From Cyclobacteriaceae bacterium (GTDB taxonomy: Bacteria > Bacteroidota > Bacteroidia > Cytophagales > Cyclobacteriaceae): DNA of 64,000 nucleotides. Made by a program: the position numbers and the translations under genes. Of this stretch, positions 7,495-17,750 are shown one piece after another. The stretch lies in NCBI GenBank assembly GCA_023151255.1, contig JAKLJG010000006.1:62001-126000 (forward strand), in the 5' to 3' direction. The stretch's first letter is position 1. Every line of letters starts with the position of its first letter. The notes under the pieces are model-generated. The model ran no database searches. It was not told where the DNA came from and worked only from the letters and a program-made list of their open reading frames with translations.

Positions 7495-8943
7495 TCAACT
7501 TTTTGATACAGCCCCATTTCTTTGTTTCTGAAATTTCTCGTAGTTGGTCAGGAAGTCCTCCAGTCTTTCGGTGGGTATTTTCTTGCCGATGATCTTCTTT
7601 TTGTCATCCAGTATGTAAAGGGTTGGGGTGGTCTGTGCATCGTACAAATCATGGTAAGAGCCTACATAGGTGCGGGGCCCGTTAACGGTGATCCACTTCA
7701 TATTCATCTCTTTAATGTAATCGCGCATTTTCTGCATGGAGGTGTCGGCACTTACGGCATATACCTCTACATCAAACCGGGCCTTGTTTTTGGTGTAGAA
7801 TGAAACAAGCTTGGGTGTCTCTACCTTACAGTGGCCACAGTCCGGATCAAAGAAATAGATAATCGTGTATTTGTTTTTTAGCGCGTACATCGAGCGGGGT
7901 TGCAGGTTGGCATCCTGCATGATGAGGTTGGGGGCGGTGCGGCCGATTAAACTTTTGCGCAGGTTATCGGCATGGTCTTTCAGGTTTTTCTTCAGCTTAT
8001 CGTTGGCCCAATAGTTCATCTCGCCCGAGGCAAAGTAGGTGTCGTAGAGGTGAACAAATAGTTCATCCAGCCCCATGATTTCAGGATTCTGAAACTTCAG
8101 CGTGAGCGTCCACACCATAAACTTATAGGTTTCCGGATTTTTCTTTGCGCGTGCAACCAGTCCTGTAATGGCTCTCTTGAGTGTATCCACCTGGGGTGCG
8201 TACAGTTTGTCGAGATATTCGTTTACCTTTTGGCTGTAGATGGGCTGCGGAAGCCGAATAAGGGCATCATCGCTCAGGTCGAAGTAATCAAAGAAGTGTT
8301 GCCGGTAATAGCGTAGCTGAAAAGTTGAATCAATGGTTCCGTCAGCTTTTTTGGGGGGCTCCGGAATTTCTACGCGTTTAGAGGTTTTAAGCAAACGTGC
8401 CGTCATCGTGGCAGGATGTTTTTCGATGAGTGATTGCTGATAGGCCATCACCTTATCATTTACCTTATTAAAACCTTCGCGGGCTGCACTTTTCTTTGTT
8501 TCATCTTTAAGCGTGGTGTCCTGCAGGATTTTTATGAAGGGGTCGGCTTCTTTGTTGCGCTCCATATTAAAACGCATGTTGTCAAAAAACAAGGTATTGT
8601 CTTCATCGCCTGTTATGACCGCATGCCTGATGTAGTCATCCGATTTGGTTTCGATACTGAAATATTGGTTGTGACCAATAACCATATCGAACAGGCGGGT
8701 TTTGTTAAGTACTACAAAATAGACTCCCTGTGGAAGTGCTTGTTTTCCATCGAAAACAAACTGCCCTTGTTTGTTTACCCGTGCGGTATCGCGCACAAAC
8801 GTACTTTCACCGTAATAGTATCCCAGGTACACGGTGGTATCCTGCAGGCCGGAGATTTTAAACCCGATGTTGTACCCGGTCTTCGGTTGTGCATAAACTG
8901 AAATGGAAGCGGATAGCAGAATTACGAGGCTGAAATTGCGCAT
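7495..8943 (-). CDS. Secreted thioredoxin-domain protein (TlpA/DUF4369 type)
   Basis: A 482-residue exported protein typical of Bacteroidota. The N-terminal signal peptide ends near VYAQ. Residues about 25-130 look like the beta-rich DUF4369 domain, the middle is helical (DUF5106-like), and residues about 335-470 form a TlpA/AhpC-type thioredoxin domain with the active site DPDCGHCKVETP. The paired cysteines with GH between them suggest a periplasmic thiol-disulfide reductase or isomerase. No operon partner is close: the gene is followed by 184 bases without a gene. The partner protein is unknown. Confidence 0.85.
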   Translation of the reverse strand: MRNFSLVILLSASISVYAQPKTGYNIGFKISGLQDTTVYLGYYYGESTFVRDTARVNKQGQFVFDGKQALPQGVYFVVLNKTRLFDMVIGHNQYFSIETKSDDYIRHAVITGDEDNTLFFDNMRFNMERNKEADPFIKILQDTTLKDETKKSAAREGFNKVNDKVMAYQQSLIEKHPATMTARLLKTSKRVEIPEPPKKADGTIDSTFQLRYYRQHFFDYFDLSDDALIRLPQPIYSQKVNEYLDKLYAPQVDTLKRAITGLVARAKKNPETYKFMVWTLTLKFQNPEIMGLDELFVHLYDTYFASGEMNYWANDKLKKNLKDHADNLRKSLIGRTAPNLIMQDANLQPRSMYALKNKYTIIYFFDPDCGHCKVETPKLVSFYTKNKARFDVEVYAVSADTSMQKMRDYIKEMNMKWITVNGPRTYVGSYHDLYDAQTTPTLYILDDKKKIIGKKIPTERLEDFLTNYEKFQKQRNGAVSKS

Positions 8944-9080
8944 GCCGGTAAAAATTTGAGGCGAAATTAGTTATTAAACGTAAATCGCGGCAATTCGTAT
9001 GCCGGTTAAGCAAGTTCTTTATCGGGTAGTTACGCTTTCTGTAACCAGAGTTTTACAATCATTGATTAGTTTAGCGCCCG

Positions 9081-10007
9081 ATGTCGCTGGTTGTTAATAA
9101 GCTTACCAAAGTTTACGGAACGCAGTATGCCGTTAACGCTATTTCGTTTGAAGTAAACGAAGGTGAAATTGCTGCCTTTCTGGGGCCCAATGGTGCGGGA
9201 AAATCGACCACCATGAAAATTGCCACCGGCTTTCTTGCCGCAACCTCTGGTTCCGTGCTTATTAACGGCATGGATGTGGCCTACCAGCCGATGGATGTAA
9301 AACGAGTTGTGGGATACCTGCCAGAGCACAACCCGCTGTATGTGGATATGTATGTGCGCGAATACCTTGCGTTTACGGGGCGGCTTTATGGGTTGTCAGG
9401 TAAAAAGTTGCAGGATCGGGTTGAGCAAATGATAGACCTTTGCGGCTTGGGTATTGAACAAAACAAAAAAATTGAAGCGCTCTCGAAAGGCTATCGGCAG
9501 CGTGTGGGCCTGGCCCAGGCGCTGTTGCACGATCCAAGTGTACTCATCTTGGATGAACCCACTTCGGGCCTCGACCCTAACCAGTTGGTGGAAATTCGGA
9601 AGCTGATTAAGGAAGTAAGCAGAAATAAAACGGTATTGTTTTCAACGCACATTATGCAGGAGGTGCAGGCTATTTGTGATCGGGTTATTGTAATTAACAG
9701 AGGTAAGATTGTGGCGGATGATAAACTAGAAACCATTTTACACTATACAACCCATCAATCGATTGTGGTTGTAACTTTTGATCGGGCCATTGATAAAATG
9801 TTGTTATCAGCCATAACCGGTGTGGTACATGCCGAACAAACAGGGGCTGCCACCTTTAAATTAAAGGCTCGTACTGATATAGATATACGACCTGCTGTAT
9901 TTCAGATGGCTGCCTCGAACAATCTCTCGCTGTTAGAACTTAGGGTCGAGGCTGATTCACTTGAGTCGGTGTTTAGTAGTTTAACCTCTAGTACTGCCGG
10001 ATTATGA
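9081..10007 (+). CDS. gldA: Gliding motility ABC transporter ATPase GldA
   Basis: ATPase subunit (308 residues) of the GldA-GldF-GldG transporter, which is required for gliding in Flavobacterium johnsoniae. Walker A is GPNGAGKST, the ABC signature is LSKGYRQRVGLAQ and Walker B is VLILDEPTSGLDP, followed by a switch histidine in FSTHIMQEV. The last 90 residues are the C-terminal extension common in this subfamily. It overlaps gldF by 4 bases (ATGA), so the two are translationally coupled. Order and length match the gldAFG locus, and this makes the assignment stronger than from the ATPase alone. Confidence 0.88.
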   Translation: MSLVVNKLTKVYGTQYAVNAISFEVNEGEIAAFLGPNGAGKSTTMKIATGFLAATSGSVLINGMDVAYQPMDVKRVVGYLPEHNPLYVDMYVREYLAFTGRLYGLSGKKLQDRVEQMIDLCGLGIEQNKKIEALSKGYRQRVGLAQALLHDPSVLILDEPTSGLDPNQLVEIRKLIKEVSRNKTVLFSTHIMQEVQAICDRVIVINRGKIVADDKLETILHYTTHQSIVVVTFDRAIDKMLLSAITGVVHAEQTGAATFKLKARTDIDIRPAVFQMAASNNLSLLELRVEADSLESVFSSLTSSTAGL

Positions 10008-10732
10008 TCTCGTTGTTGGTAAAAGAGTTTAACGCCTTCCTCAACTCCCTTATTGCCTACATCGTAATCGGTGTGTTTCTAACGAGTATGGGCCTGCTCA
10101 TGTGGGTATTCCCCGAAACTTCGGTGCTCAACTACGGCTTTGCCGATATGGATACACTCTTTTCGCTGGCTCCTTACGTGTTTATTTTTCTGATACCCGC
10201 CATTACCATGCGGAGTTTTGCTGAAGAGAAACGTGCCGGTACTCTTGAATTGCTTTTTACCCGGCCGCTCACCGATTGGGATATTGTGCTTGGTAAATTT
10301 CTGGCGAGCTTCCTGTTGGTGCTCTTTGCTCTGCTGCCTACCGGGATCTATTACCTCTCGGTTTACCTGTTGGGTGACCCCGTTGGTAATGTGGATACCA
10401 GCGGAGTTATCGGGTCGTACATTGGCCTGGCCCTGCTGGCGGGTATATTTTGTGCAGTGGGTTTGTTGGCGTCCAGCATCACAACCAACCAGATTGTATC
10501 ATTTATCTTGGCAGCTTTTCTTTGCTTCTTCCTGTTCTCGGGTATTAATTCACTGGCTGATCTTAACGTTTGGGCGGGCAATGTGCTGATAATTAAACAA
10601 CTCGGCATTTTGTACCATTATGAATCCCTGGGGCGGGGGTTGATTGACAGCCGCGATGTGATTTATTTTTTCAGTGTTACTGCGTTGTTTCTGTTGGCAA
10701 CCAAAACCATTTTATCGGCTCGTACATGGTAA
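10004..10732 (+). CDS. gldF: Gliding motility ABC transporter permease GldF
   Basis: Membrane permease of 242 residues with about six hydrophobic segments, of the ABC-2 type. The loop MRSFAEEKRAGTLELLFTRP is the usual cytoplasmic coupling motif of this permease class. It starts inside the gldA stop and overlaps gldG by 7 bases, so stoichiometric translation is likely. With GldA and GldG it should form one inner-membrane complex. Its cargo is not known for certain in any species. Family assignment rests on motif plus gene order. Confidence 0.88.
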   Translation: MISLLVKEFNAFLNSLIAYIVIGVFLTSMGLLMWVFPETSVLNYGFADMDTLFSLAPYVFIFLIPAITMRSFAEEKRAGTLELLFTRPLTDWDIVLGKFLASFLLVLFALLPTGIYYLSVYLLGDPVGNVDTSGVIGSYIGLALLAGIFCAVGLLASSITTNQIVSFILAAFLCFFLFSGINSLADLNVWAGNVLIIKQLGILYHYESLGRGLIDSRDVIYFFSVTALFLLATKTILSARTW

Positions 10733-12414
10733 AGCTGGAAAGTAAAAAGACACGCGATTTATTATTGCTGGCCAACGGCCTGATGCTGGCGGTACTCATT
10801 AATCTGTTGTCCTCGGCCTACTTTTTCAGGTTAGACCTCACGGAAGAAAAGCGTTTCTCGGTTAAACCGCAAACCAAAGAGCTTCTTCAAAGCATCGATG
10901 ATGACGTGTATATTGAAGTGTACCTGGATGGCGAACTTAATGCCAGTTTTCGCAGGTTGCGCAACGCCATCCGTGAGTTGCTTGAGGAATTCAGAATCTA
11001 TTCGGGTAATAAAGTGCGGTATGTGTTCATCGATCCGCATCAGGCCATCAGCCAGAAAGCCCGCAATGAATTTTTCCAGGAACTAGCCCGAAAAGGTGTA
11101 GTGCCAACGCGGGTGGTTGAGCGTGAAAATAATCAGACCTCCGAAAAACTAATCTTCCCCGGCGCGGTAGTTTCATACGGAGGTTTTGAAACCGGCATAA
11201 ACCTGCTTAAAGATGTTGCCGCCCGTACAGCCGATGAGCGGATAAACCCTTCCATCGAGGGATTGGAATACGCGTTTGCGAACACCATTTTCAAATTAGT
11301 TAATACCAACCGTAAACGCATTGGTTTTGTGCAGGGGCATGGCGAGTTGGATAGTTTGCAGGTAGCCAGCTTTAATAACGCATTGCTTGAACTGTACGAT
11401 GTGTATAAGGTGGACCTCTCACGTAAACAAACCGTACCCGTTTATGATGCGCTGATTATCGCTAAACCAACCAAATCGTTTTCGGAAGCGGATAAGTATA
11501 AGTTGGATCAGTACGTCATGAATGGCGGTCGGGTGTTGTTCTTGCTTGATAAACTCGAGGCCACAATGGACAGCGCTTCGCGCGAAGACTATTTCGCATT
11601 CCCCTATACCACCAACCTGGATGATCTGCTTTTTAAATATGGCGTACGGATCAATAACGATCTGGTTCAGGATCGCCATGCCGGACTATATCCGGTTGTT
11701 ACTGATCAGACCGGAGGGAAACCCCAACTGCAGCTAATGGATTGGCCTTTTTTTCCGCTAATAAATCATTATGCCGACCATGTAATAGCCCGTAACCTCG
11801 ATGCGGTGATGCTGAAGTTCGCCAGCAGCATCGATACGGTAAAAGCGACTGGCGTTAAGAAAACTCCGCTACTGTTTACATCTGATTTTTCGCGCAAACT
11901 CGGAGCACCCGTGCCGGTGAGCATCAACGAACTGCGCAGGAATGTTAAACCCGAAAGTTTTTCAGAGCAGAAAATTATGCTGGCCTGTTTGCTGGAAGGC
12001 CGGTTTACTTCGCTCTTTAAAAACAGGTTCGCTCCCCAGCAGGTGGATGCCTCCGCATTCCGTGAAGAAAGCCTGCCGGCTAAGGTATTGGTAGTTGCCG
12101 ATGGCGACCTGGCCCGCAACGACATGAATCCGCGCACCGGCAACCCGCAGCAGCTTGGCAGCGATCCGTTTACCGGGTACACGTTTGCCAATGAAGAATT
12201 GCTGATGAATGCCGTAGCCTACCTGGTGGATGAAAACGGCTTGATTAAAACCCGAAACCGGGAGGTAAAAATCAGGCCGCTGAACAAGGAAAAAATACGG
12301 CTTCAAAAAAGCATGTGGCAAGGCATTAACCTGGTTGCTCCTGTTGTGCTGTTGCTGATTTTTGGCATCCTACGGTTTATAGTACGAAAGAAAAAATTTG
12401 CAACGTTCCGTTAA
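10726..12414 (+). CDS. gldG: Gliding motility-associated transporter substrate-binding protein GldG
   Basis: 562-residue protein with one transmembrane helix near each end (about residues 14-34 and 532-552) and a large soluble domain between, as in GldG and the related ABC_transp_aux family. The soluble part has the features of this family, such as IGFVQGHGELD and the GGRVLFLLDK strand. It follows gldF with a 7-base overlap and its stop overlaps the start of the DUF4340 gene by one base. It probably faces the periplasm and works with GldA and GldF. A plain ABC-2 auxiliary protein is the alternative, but order and length favour GldG. Confidence 0.88.
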   Translation: MVKLESKKTRDLLLLANGLMLAVLINLLSSAYFFRLDLTEEKRFSVKPQTKELLQSIDDDVYIEVYLDGELNASFRRLRNAIRELLEEFRIYSGNKVRYVFIDPHQAISQKARNEFFQELARKGVVPTRVVERENNQTSEKLIFPGAVVSYGGFETGINLLKDVAARTADERINPSIEGLEYAFANTIFKLVNTNRKRIGFVQGHGELDSLQVASFNNALLELYDVYKVDLSRKQTVPVYDALIIAKPTKSFSEADKYKLDQYVMNGGRVLFLLDKLEATMDSASREDYFAFPYTTNLDDLLFKYGVRINNDLVQDRHAGLYPVVTDQTGGKPQLQLMDWPFFPLINHYADHVIARNLDAVMLKFASSIDTVKATGVKKTPLLFTSDFSRKLGAPVPVSINELRRNVKPESFSEQKIMLACLLEGRFTSLFKNRFAPQQVDASAFREESLPAKVLVVADGDLARNDMNPRTGNPQQLGSDPFTGYTFANEELLMNAVAYLVDENGLIKTRNREVKIRPLNKEKIRLQKSMWQGINLVAPVVLLLIFGILRFIVRKKKFATFR

Positions 12415-13331
12415 TGTATCGAAAGCAAAACATCGGTCTGCTGATTTCTTTAGGCGCTTTGATAGCGCTTACAGTAATGGTGTATGTTTTTCAGCAGCAC
12501 GAAAATGATGTTGATAAAAATCTCTTTAAGGTTACCGATCTTACATTGGTTGACAGGATTGAATTAAAGGGCAAATCGGATACTATTGAATTGGCCTTTG
12601 ATGGCGTGCGCTGGAAGGTTAACGGCAAACCGGCCGATGCCGACATGGTACAGGTGCTGATGGCTACCCTTGCGCAAGCCGAACCCCGGAGGCCCATGCC
12701 GAAGTTATTGCGCGATTCAACTGCTGCAGCGCTTGCTGAAAAGGGCGTACGGGTATCTGTGTTTGCCGGTACCCAACCGGTGCTTACTTTTTTTGCCGGA
12801 GGTAACCAACAAAAAACGGAAGCCATTTTTCTTAAACAAGGTGAAGCAATACCGTATTCAGTAATTATACCCGGATACCGTGTTTACGTTTCAGGCATTT
12901 TTGAAGTAGGTGAAACCGGCTGGTTAAACAGGCGGATTTTTAATTTCAACTGGCGAAATTTTAAGTCGCTGAACGTGATCTTTCCGAGCACCGGTGACTC
13001 GTTTGAAGTTTCGTACGATGGTACTATGTTTTCAATTCCGGGCATTAAAACCGATACCGCCAAACTAAACACATTTCTTGATCAGGTCTCCTTGCTGGAA
13101 GCCGACCAGCTGGTAAATAATGAACCCCTCCGCGACAGCCTGGCCTCAGTACAACCCGCAGTTACGTTACAGGCCGCTACCCTGGCAGGCGAGGTGTTTT
13201 TACTTTCGGTTTATACCAAACCGGGCACAGGTACTGCCTACGGTCTTACTGAAGCGGCTCCGGTTGCAGTTTTTGACCAACGGAAAGTAAACCCGTTGGT
13301 ACAGCGCAAGGCGTGGTTTACATTGAAATAG
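12414..13331 (+). CDS. DUF4340 membrane-anchored protein, last gene of gld cluster
   Basis: A 305-residue protein with an N-terminal membrane anchor (about residues 7-26) and a periplasmic body of repeated beta-rich units, as in DUF4340. This family is commonly the fourth gene beside ABC-2/auxiliary transport systems of the GldG type. The start codon shares its A with the gldG stop (TAATG), so it is translated with the transporter. It probably forms an extracytoplasmic part of the same complex. No catalytic residues are visible. Confidence 0.8.
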   Translation: MYRKQNIGLLISLGALIALTVMVYVFQQHENDVDKNLFKVTDLTLVDRIELKGKSDTIELAFDGVRWKVNGKPADADMVQVLMATLAQAEPRRPMPKLLRDSTAAALAEKGVRVSVFAGTQPVLTFFAGGNQQKTEAIFLKQGEAIPYSVIIPGYRVYVSGIFEVGETGWLNRRIFNFNWRNFKSLNVIFPSTGDSFEVSYDGTMFSIPGIKTDTAKLNTFLDQVSLLEADQLVNNEPLRDSLASVQPAVTLQAATLAGEVFLLSVYTKPGTGTAYGLTEAAPVAVFDQRKVNPLVQRKAWFTLK

Positions 13332-13406
13332 CGGCTGGTTCCTGTCGTTTCCTTAATTCTATTTTCTTTCTAACTTTACCGCGCAACCAAAAACCACACG
13401 CTTGTA

Positions 13407-14531
13407 ATGAAGTTTATCGTTAACTCAGCTTACCTGCTTAAGCAGCTTTCAAACATCAATGGCGTTATCACAACCAACCCGGTTGTACCCATTCTGGAAA
13501 ATTTTTTATTCGAACTGGACAAAGGACGGTTAACGGTTACCGCCTCTGATTTGCAAACCTCCATGATTACCGAGTTGCAGGTAGAATCTAAAGAGAAAGG
13601 AAATATTGCTGTGCCGGCCCGCATCCTGCTGGAAACATTAAAGAATTTGCCTGAACAGCCTGTAACCTTTTCAATTGATGAATCAACTTACAGCGTTGAA
13701 ATTAATTCGGATAACGGCCGCTATAAATTATCCGGTGAAAATGCCACCGATTTTCCGAAGGTGCCTTCGGTAAGCAACGATTTCTCGGCCGAGGTATCTT
13801 CTGAGGTGCTGGCGCGCGCCATCAACAACACCATTTTTGCCACCAGCAACGATGAACTGCGTCCGGCCATGACGGGCGTGTATGTAAACCTGAATGAAAA
13901 GAACACCACCTTTGTTTCTACCGATGGCCACCGGCTCGTGCGTTACCGCAGAACGGATGTGAAATCGGATAACGGCAGCGCCATCATTGTTCCACGCAAA
14001 GCGCTGAACCTGCTGAAGGCCACACTACCGGCCGAGAACACAGTAGTGAATGTTGACTTCAATTTATCCAATGCGTTCTTCCGCTTTGGCAATATCCGCA
14101 TGATTTGCCGGCTGATTGATGAGCGTTTTCCGGATTACGAAAATGTAATCCCGACTCAGAATAATATAAAAATGACCATCGGCCGGGCTGAACTCCTTGG
14201 TGCATTAAAGCGTATTTCCATCTACGCCAACAAAACCACCCACCAGGTGCGCCTCAAAATTACCGGCAGCGAGTTACAGATTTCAGCCGAGGACCTTGAC
14301 TTTTCTAATGAGGCCAACGAACGGCTGTCGTGCGAACATGACGGAGAGGATATTGAAATTGGTTTTAATGCCAAGTTCCTCATGGAGATGCTCTCCAATA
14401 TCGACTCCAACCAGGTTGTGCTCACCATGTCGGCCCCTAACAAGGCGGGCGTTATTCTTCCATCCGAAAAGGATAAGAATGAAGACATCCTGATGCTGGT
14501 GATGCCGGTGATGCTGAATCAGTACGTCTGA
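13407..14531 (+). CDS. dnaN: DNA polymerase III beta sliding clamp
   Basis: The ring-shaped processivity clamp of the replicase, 374 residues, the usual length. Three repeated clamp domains are present; the start MKFIVNSAYLLKQLS and the closing VMPVMLNQ are typical. The central domain includes PAMTGVYVNLNEKNTTFVST and TDGHRLVRYR, which are clamp hallmarks. The gene stands apart from dnaA here and follows the gld cluster. Upstream at about 13370 there is TAACTTTA, one base off the TAnnTTTG promoter element. The 3' end overlaps the convergent phosphoesterase gene by 13 bases. Confidence 0.95.
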   Translation: MKFIVNSAYLLKQLSNINGVITTNPVVPILENFLFELDKGRLTVTASDLQTSMITELQVESKEKGNIAVPARILLETLKNLPEQPVTFSIDESTYSVEINSDNGRYKLSGENATDFPKVPSVSNDFSAEVSSEVLARAINNTIFATSNDELRPAMTGVYVNLNEKNTTFVSTDGHRLVRYRRTDVKSDNGSAIIVPRKALNLLKATLPAENTVVNVDFNLSNAFFRFGNIRMICRLIDERFPDYENVIPTQNNIKMTIGRAELLGALKRISIYANKTTHQVRLKITGSELQISAEDLDFSNEANERLSCEHDGEDIEIGFNAKFLMEMLSNIDSNQVVLTMSAPNKAGVILPSEKDKNEDILMLVMPVMLNQYV

Positions 14532-15043
14532 GTGCCGGAGGGCAAGGCACCGCGCTTACCAAGATCAATCACTTCCATGTTGGTTATTTGCTTTGCCAGC
14601 ACATCAAACCGAATGATGGTTCTAATGGCGTGAAAGCCATGGTTGCCTGCCGCGCCCGGATTAATGAAAAGCATGTTATTTAGTTTCTGATCGCGCATGA
14701 TTTTCAGTATGTGCGAGTGACCGCATACGAAAATATCCGGTGTGTTGTCGTGCAGTTGCTTTCTAATTTTTGGATTGTAATGGGGTGGTGTTCCTCCGAT
14801 GTGAGTCATACAAACTGTAAGTCCTTCAACTGTAAACCGTTGGATGTCCGGAAATACCGTGCTGATCGTCCGGTCATCAATGTTTCCGGACACCGCCCGC
14901 ACAGTACATACGGCCTGTAAAGCTTCAATTATGTCAAGGCTCCCGATATCTCCGGCATGCCAGATTTCATCGCACGGGTTGAAATACGTGATCACCTTTG
15001 GGTCAAGATAGCCGTGGGTATCGGATAGGACACCGATTTTCAT
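14519..15043 (-). CDS. YfcE/MJ0936-type metallophosphoesterase
   Basis: A 174-residue metal-dependent phosphodiesterase. The five metal-binding blocks are in order: GVLSDTHGYLD, EIWHAGDIGS, VSGNIDD, CMTHIGG and CGHSHI, with the closing NPGAAG. These residues bind two divalent metal ions in the family, and members hydrolyse small phosphodiesters. The real substrate is unknown. It is convergent with dnaN and overlaps its 3' end, so no separate terminator exists between them. Confidence 0.88.
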   Translation of the reverse strand: MKIGVLSDTHGYLDPKVITYFNPCDEIWHAGDIGSLDIIEALQAVCTVRAVSGNIDDRTISTVFPDIQRFTVEGLTVCMTHIGGTPPHYNPKIRKQLHDNTPDIFVCGHSHILKIMRDQKLNNMLFINPGAAGNHGFHAIRTIIRFDVLAKQITNMEVIDLGKRGALPSGTQTY

Positions 15044-15149
15044 CCGTTTGTCAGGAATATTTAACCAATCGTAAATATTGATGGTTTTTTTCTAGTAACC
15101 ATGCAACCCTGAATACACAATGCAAGTATTTAGCGTTGTTTGGCAGTTA

Positions 15150-17618
15150 ATGAAACGAACCCGAATCACTTTTATTACGATTGCTATTAGTGCTGGCTTA
15201 TATGCCGAGGTGCTGGCTGCCGAACCTCGTGAGTTTACAGCAAGGCGAGTTGTTCATGCACCCCGGATTGACGGAGTGCTTGATGATGAGGCTTGGATGC
15301 AAGGTGATGAGAGGGTTCAATTTTTCCAGTTTACCCCGGTTAATGGCAAGGAATCAGCTTTCTATTCAAGCGTTCAGCTTGTATACACCGATAGAGGTAT
15401 TTACATCGGTGCTTACCTGCATGATCCTGAGCCGGGACAAATTCTGAAGGAGTTTGGTCAACGGGATGATATGGATCGTAATGCGGATTACTTCGGCATA
15501 CTGCTGGATACCTACAACAGTGGCCTGAATGCATTCGTCTTTGTTGTATCTGCTGCCGGAGTGCAAAGCGATATTTATTTTACTGCCAACGATGAAGATG
15601 GATCCTGGGACGCTGTTTGGAATAGTGCTGTTTCGATAACGGATGGCGGTTGGATTGTTGAAATGGAAATACCCTATTTCGCGCTTCGATTCCCCAAGCA
15701 GGATGTGCAGGCCTGGGGAGTTAATTTTTATCGGAATGTAAAACGCAAACAAGAAGAGTCGTTCTGGAATCACGTTGATAATTCCATCAGGGGAATTGTA
15801 AATCAATCGGGCCGGCTGCTCGGATTGGAAAATATCAGGCCGCCTTTGCGGCTGGCGCTTTATCCCTACGCCTCAGGAATTTATAGCCACGATGGGTATT
15901 CCGGAACTGGCGAATTTTCGGTTGCCGGGGGTATGGATGTAAAATATGGGATCAATGAAAGCTTTACGCTTGATGTTAGCTTGATACCTGATTTTACCCA
16001 GGTGCAATCGGATAACGTTGTATATAACATCACAGCCTACGAAGTGCGTTTTAATGAAAACCGCCAGTTTTTTACCGAGGGTACGGAGTTATTTAATAAA
16101 GCCAACCTGTTCTATTCACGGAGGGTGGGGCAATCCTTTGGTCATATTAATTATAATCCGGACACAGAACGCATTATTTCCCAACCTTCAGGCGCTAACC
16201 TGATTAATGCCGTAAAACTTTCAGGCCGAAACAAAAATGGGCTGGGATTAGGTTTCTTTAACGGACTTACCGCAAAAACATTTGCCACCATTGAAGACAC
16301 CGAAACCGGAGAGCGCAGAAAGATTCAGGTTGATCCGTTAACCAACTTTAGTATGATCGTTGTTGACCAGAACCTGAAAAATAACTCAAACATCAGTTTT
16401 ACCAATACCAATGTTATCCGCGATGATGGTGGACGGGATGCCAACGTGGCCGGTTTAAATGTAAGCTTGCGCGATAAGAAGAATAATTACCAGGTTGCTT
16501 ATTCGGGCAGCATTAGCACCATAGTAGAAGGTACCGGAGCTAACCGAACGACTGATAATGGATATAAATACTTTATTGAACTGGCCAGGATAAGCGGCAC
16601 CTGGCAATACGGCATCAGCAGAAATGTGGAAAGCTACAATTATAATATTAATGACATGGGCTACCTGCAGGCCCCGAATGAAGTTACTCATATGGGTTAC
16701 CTGCGCTACAACATCTTAAAGCCTGTGGGTATTATTAACCGCCTGCAGTCTGGGGTAAATGTTGCTTATCAGCGATTGCATAAGCCGAATGAGTTTGCTT
16801 CCTTGCGTACGGTTGTCAATGTTAACACGCAGTTCAAAAATTTCTGGTGGTTGGGTTTCAATTTTGGTGGTCACCCAATTGATTCGTATGATTACTTTGA
16901 ACCTCGTGTATGGGGTTATAAATTCCGTCAACCTCAAAATTTCAATTTCAATATTTGGGTTGAAAGCGACAGCAGAAAGCCGTTACAGGTTAATCTTTAT
17001 ACCGGCCAGTGGCACCGCCCGATTTGGGATCAGCAATTTACCTGGGGTGGTTTTTACGTTCGCTACCGTGTCAACAACAAGCTTTCGTTTAATACAGAAG
17101 TAAATCACGAGAAAGGTTTTGGCCGCGGATATGCCACCAGGTTGTACACTCCTGAAGGTGTGTTGCAGAGCATAATTTTTGGTCACCGGGAAATGCAAAC
17201 AACCACCAACATTATCGGTTTTAATTACACATTTAATGATAAAATGGGCTTACGCTTCAGGTTGCGTCACTATTGGTCAAAAGTTCGGTATGAACAATTC
17301 TTTGAATTGGGCTCAGATGGCGAACTGCATGAAACAACCTATGAAGGACTTAATGCCGACAATACCCCTAAGCATGATGCGAACTTTAATGCCATCAACC
17401 TCGACTTGGTTTATTTTTTCCAGCTTGCGCCCGGGTCTTTTATTAACTTTGTATGGAAAGATGCCATACAAACTTTTACCAATAATACACGACCTGACTA
17501 TTTGGAAAACCTGCGTAATTGTGTCGATGCACCCCAGGTGAACAGCATTTCAGTACGGCTTACTTATTTTATTGACTACGTTACCCTGCGCAACAGCCTT
17601 AAGAAGAGGCAATGGTAA
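15150..17618 (+). CDS. DUF5916 outer-membrane protein with carbohydrate-binding-like N-domain
   Basis: A large exported protein (822 residues from the ATG at 15150). The N-terminus is a clean signal peptide (MKRTRITFITIAISAGLYAE). About residues 30-210 form a CBM9-like beta-sandwich (APRIDGVLDDEAW, PEPGQILKEFGQRDD, DYFGILLDTY), and the rest is the DUF5916 domain, rich in aromatic residues and alternating strands, likely a beta-barrel in the outer membrane. An earlier ATG at 15120 would add ten residues. Members are widespread in Bacteroidota with no proven role; glycan or peptide binding is inferred from the first domain. Confidence 0.85.
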   Translation: MKRTRITFITIAISAGLYAEVLAAEPREFTARRVVHAPRIDGVLDDEAWMQGDERVQFFQFTPVNGKESAFYSSVQLVYTDRGIYIGAYLHDPEPGQILKEFGQRDDMDRNADYFGILLDTYNSGLNAFVFVVSAAGVQSDIYFTANDEDGSWDAVWNSAVSITDGGWIVEMEIPYFALRFPKQDVQAWGVNFYRNVKRKQEESFWNHVDNSIRGIVNQSGRLLGLENIRPPLRLALYPYASGIYSHDGYSGTGEFSVAGGMDVKYGINESFTLDVSLIPDFTQVQSDNVVYNITAYEVRFNENRQFFTEGTELFNKANLFYSRRVGQSFGHINYNPDTERIISQPSGANLINAVKLSGRNKNGLGLGFFNGLTAKTFATIEDTETGERRKIQVDPLTNFSMIVVDQNLKNNSNISFTNTNVIRDDGGRDANVAGLNVSLRDKKNNYQVAYSGSISTIVEGTGANRTTDNGYKYFIELARISGTWQYGISRNVESYNYNINDMGYLQAPNEVTHMGYLRYNILKPVGIINRLQSGVNVAYQRLHKPNEFASLRTVVNVNTQFKNFWWLGFNFGGHPIDSYDYFEPRVWGYKFRQPQNFNFNIWVESDSRKPLQVNLYTGQWHRPIWDQQFTWGGFYVRYRVNNKLSFNTEVNHEKGFGRGYATRLYTPEGVLQSIIFGHREMQTTTNIIGFNYTFNDKMGLRFRLRHYWSKVRYEQFFELGSDGELHETTYEGLNADNTPKHDANFNAINLDLVYFFQLAPGSFINFVWKDAIQTFTNNTRPDYLENLRNCVDAPQVNSISVRLTYFIDYVTLRNSLKKRQW

Positions 17619-17750
17619 CCGGCCTGGGGCAGGATTTTTTCATCGTTACAAATCAAACGCTTGGCGTATCATTTGAGGGATTAACCGGCAATTCTTTAAA
17701 GGAACACCTCCCGGTTATTATTTGCGGCTGCTATCTAACCCCTTTTATGT

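Noticed and set aside
8434-8901. Plus-strand frame of 155 codons
   Set aside because: Antisense to the N-terminal part of the thioredoxin-domain gene; no family signs.
11769-12191. Minus-strand frame of 140 codons
   Set aside because: Lies wholly inside gldG on the other strand.
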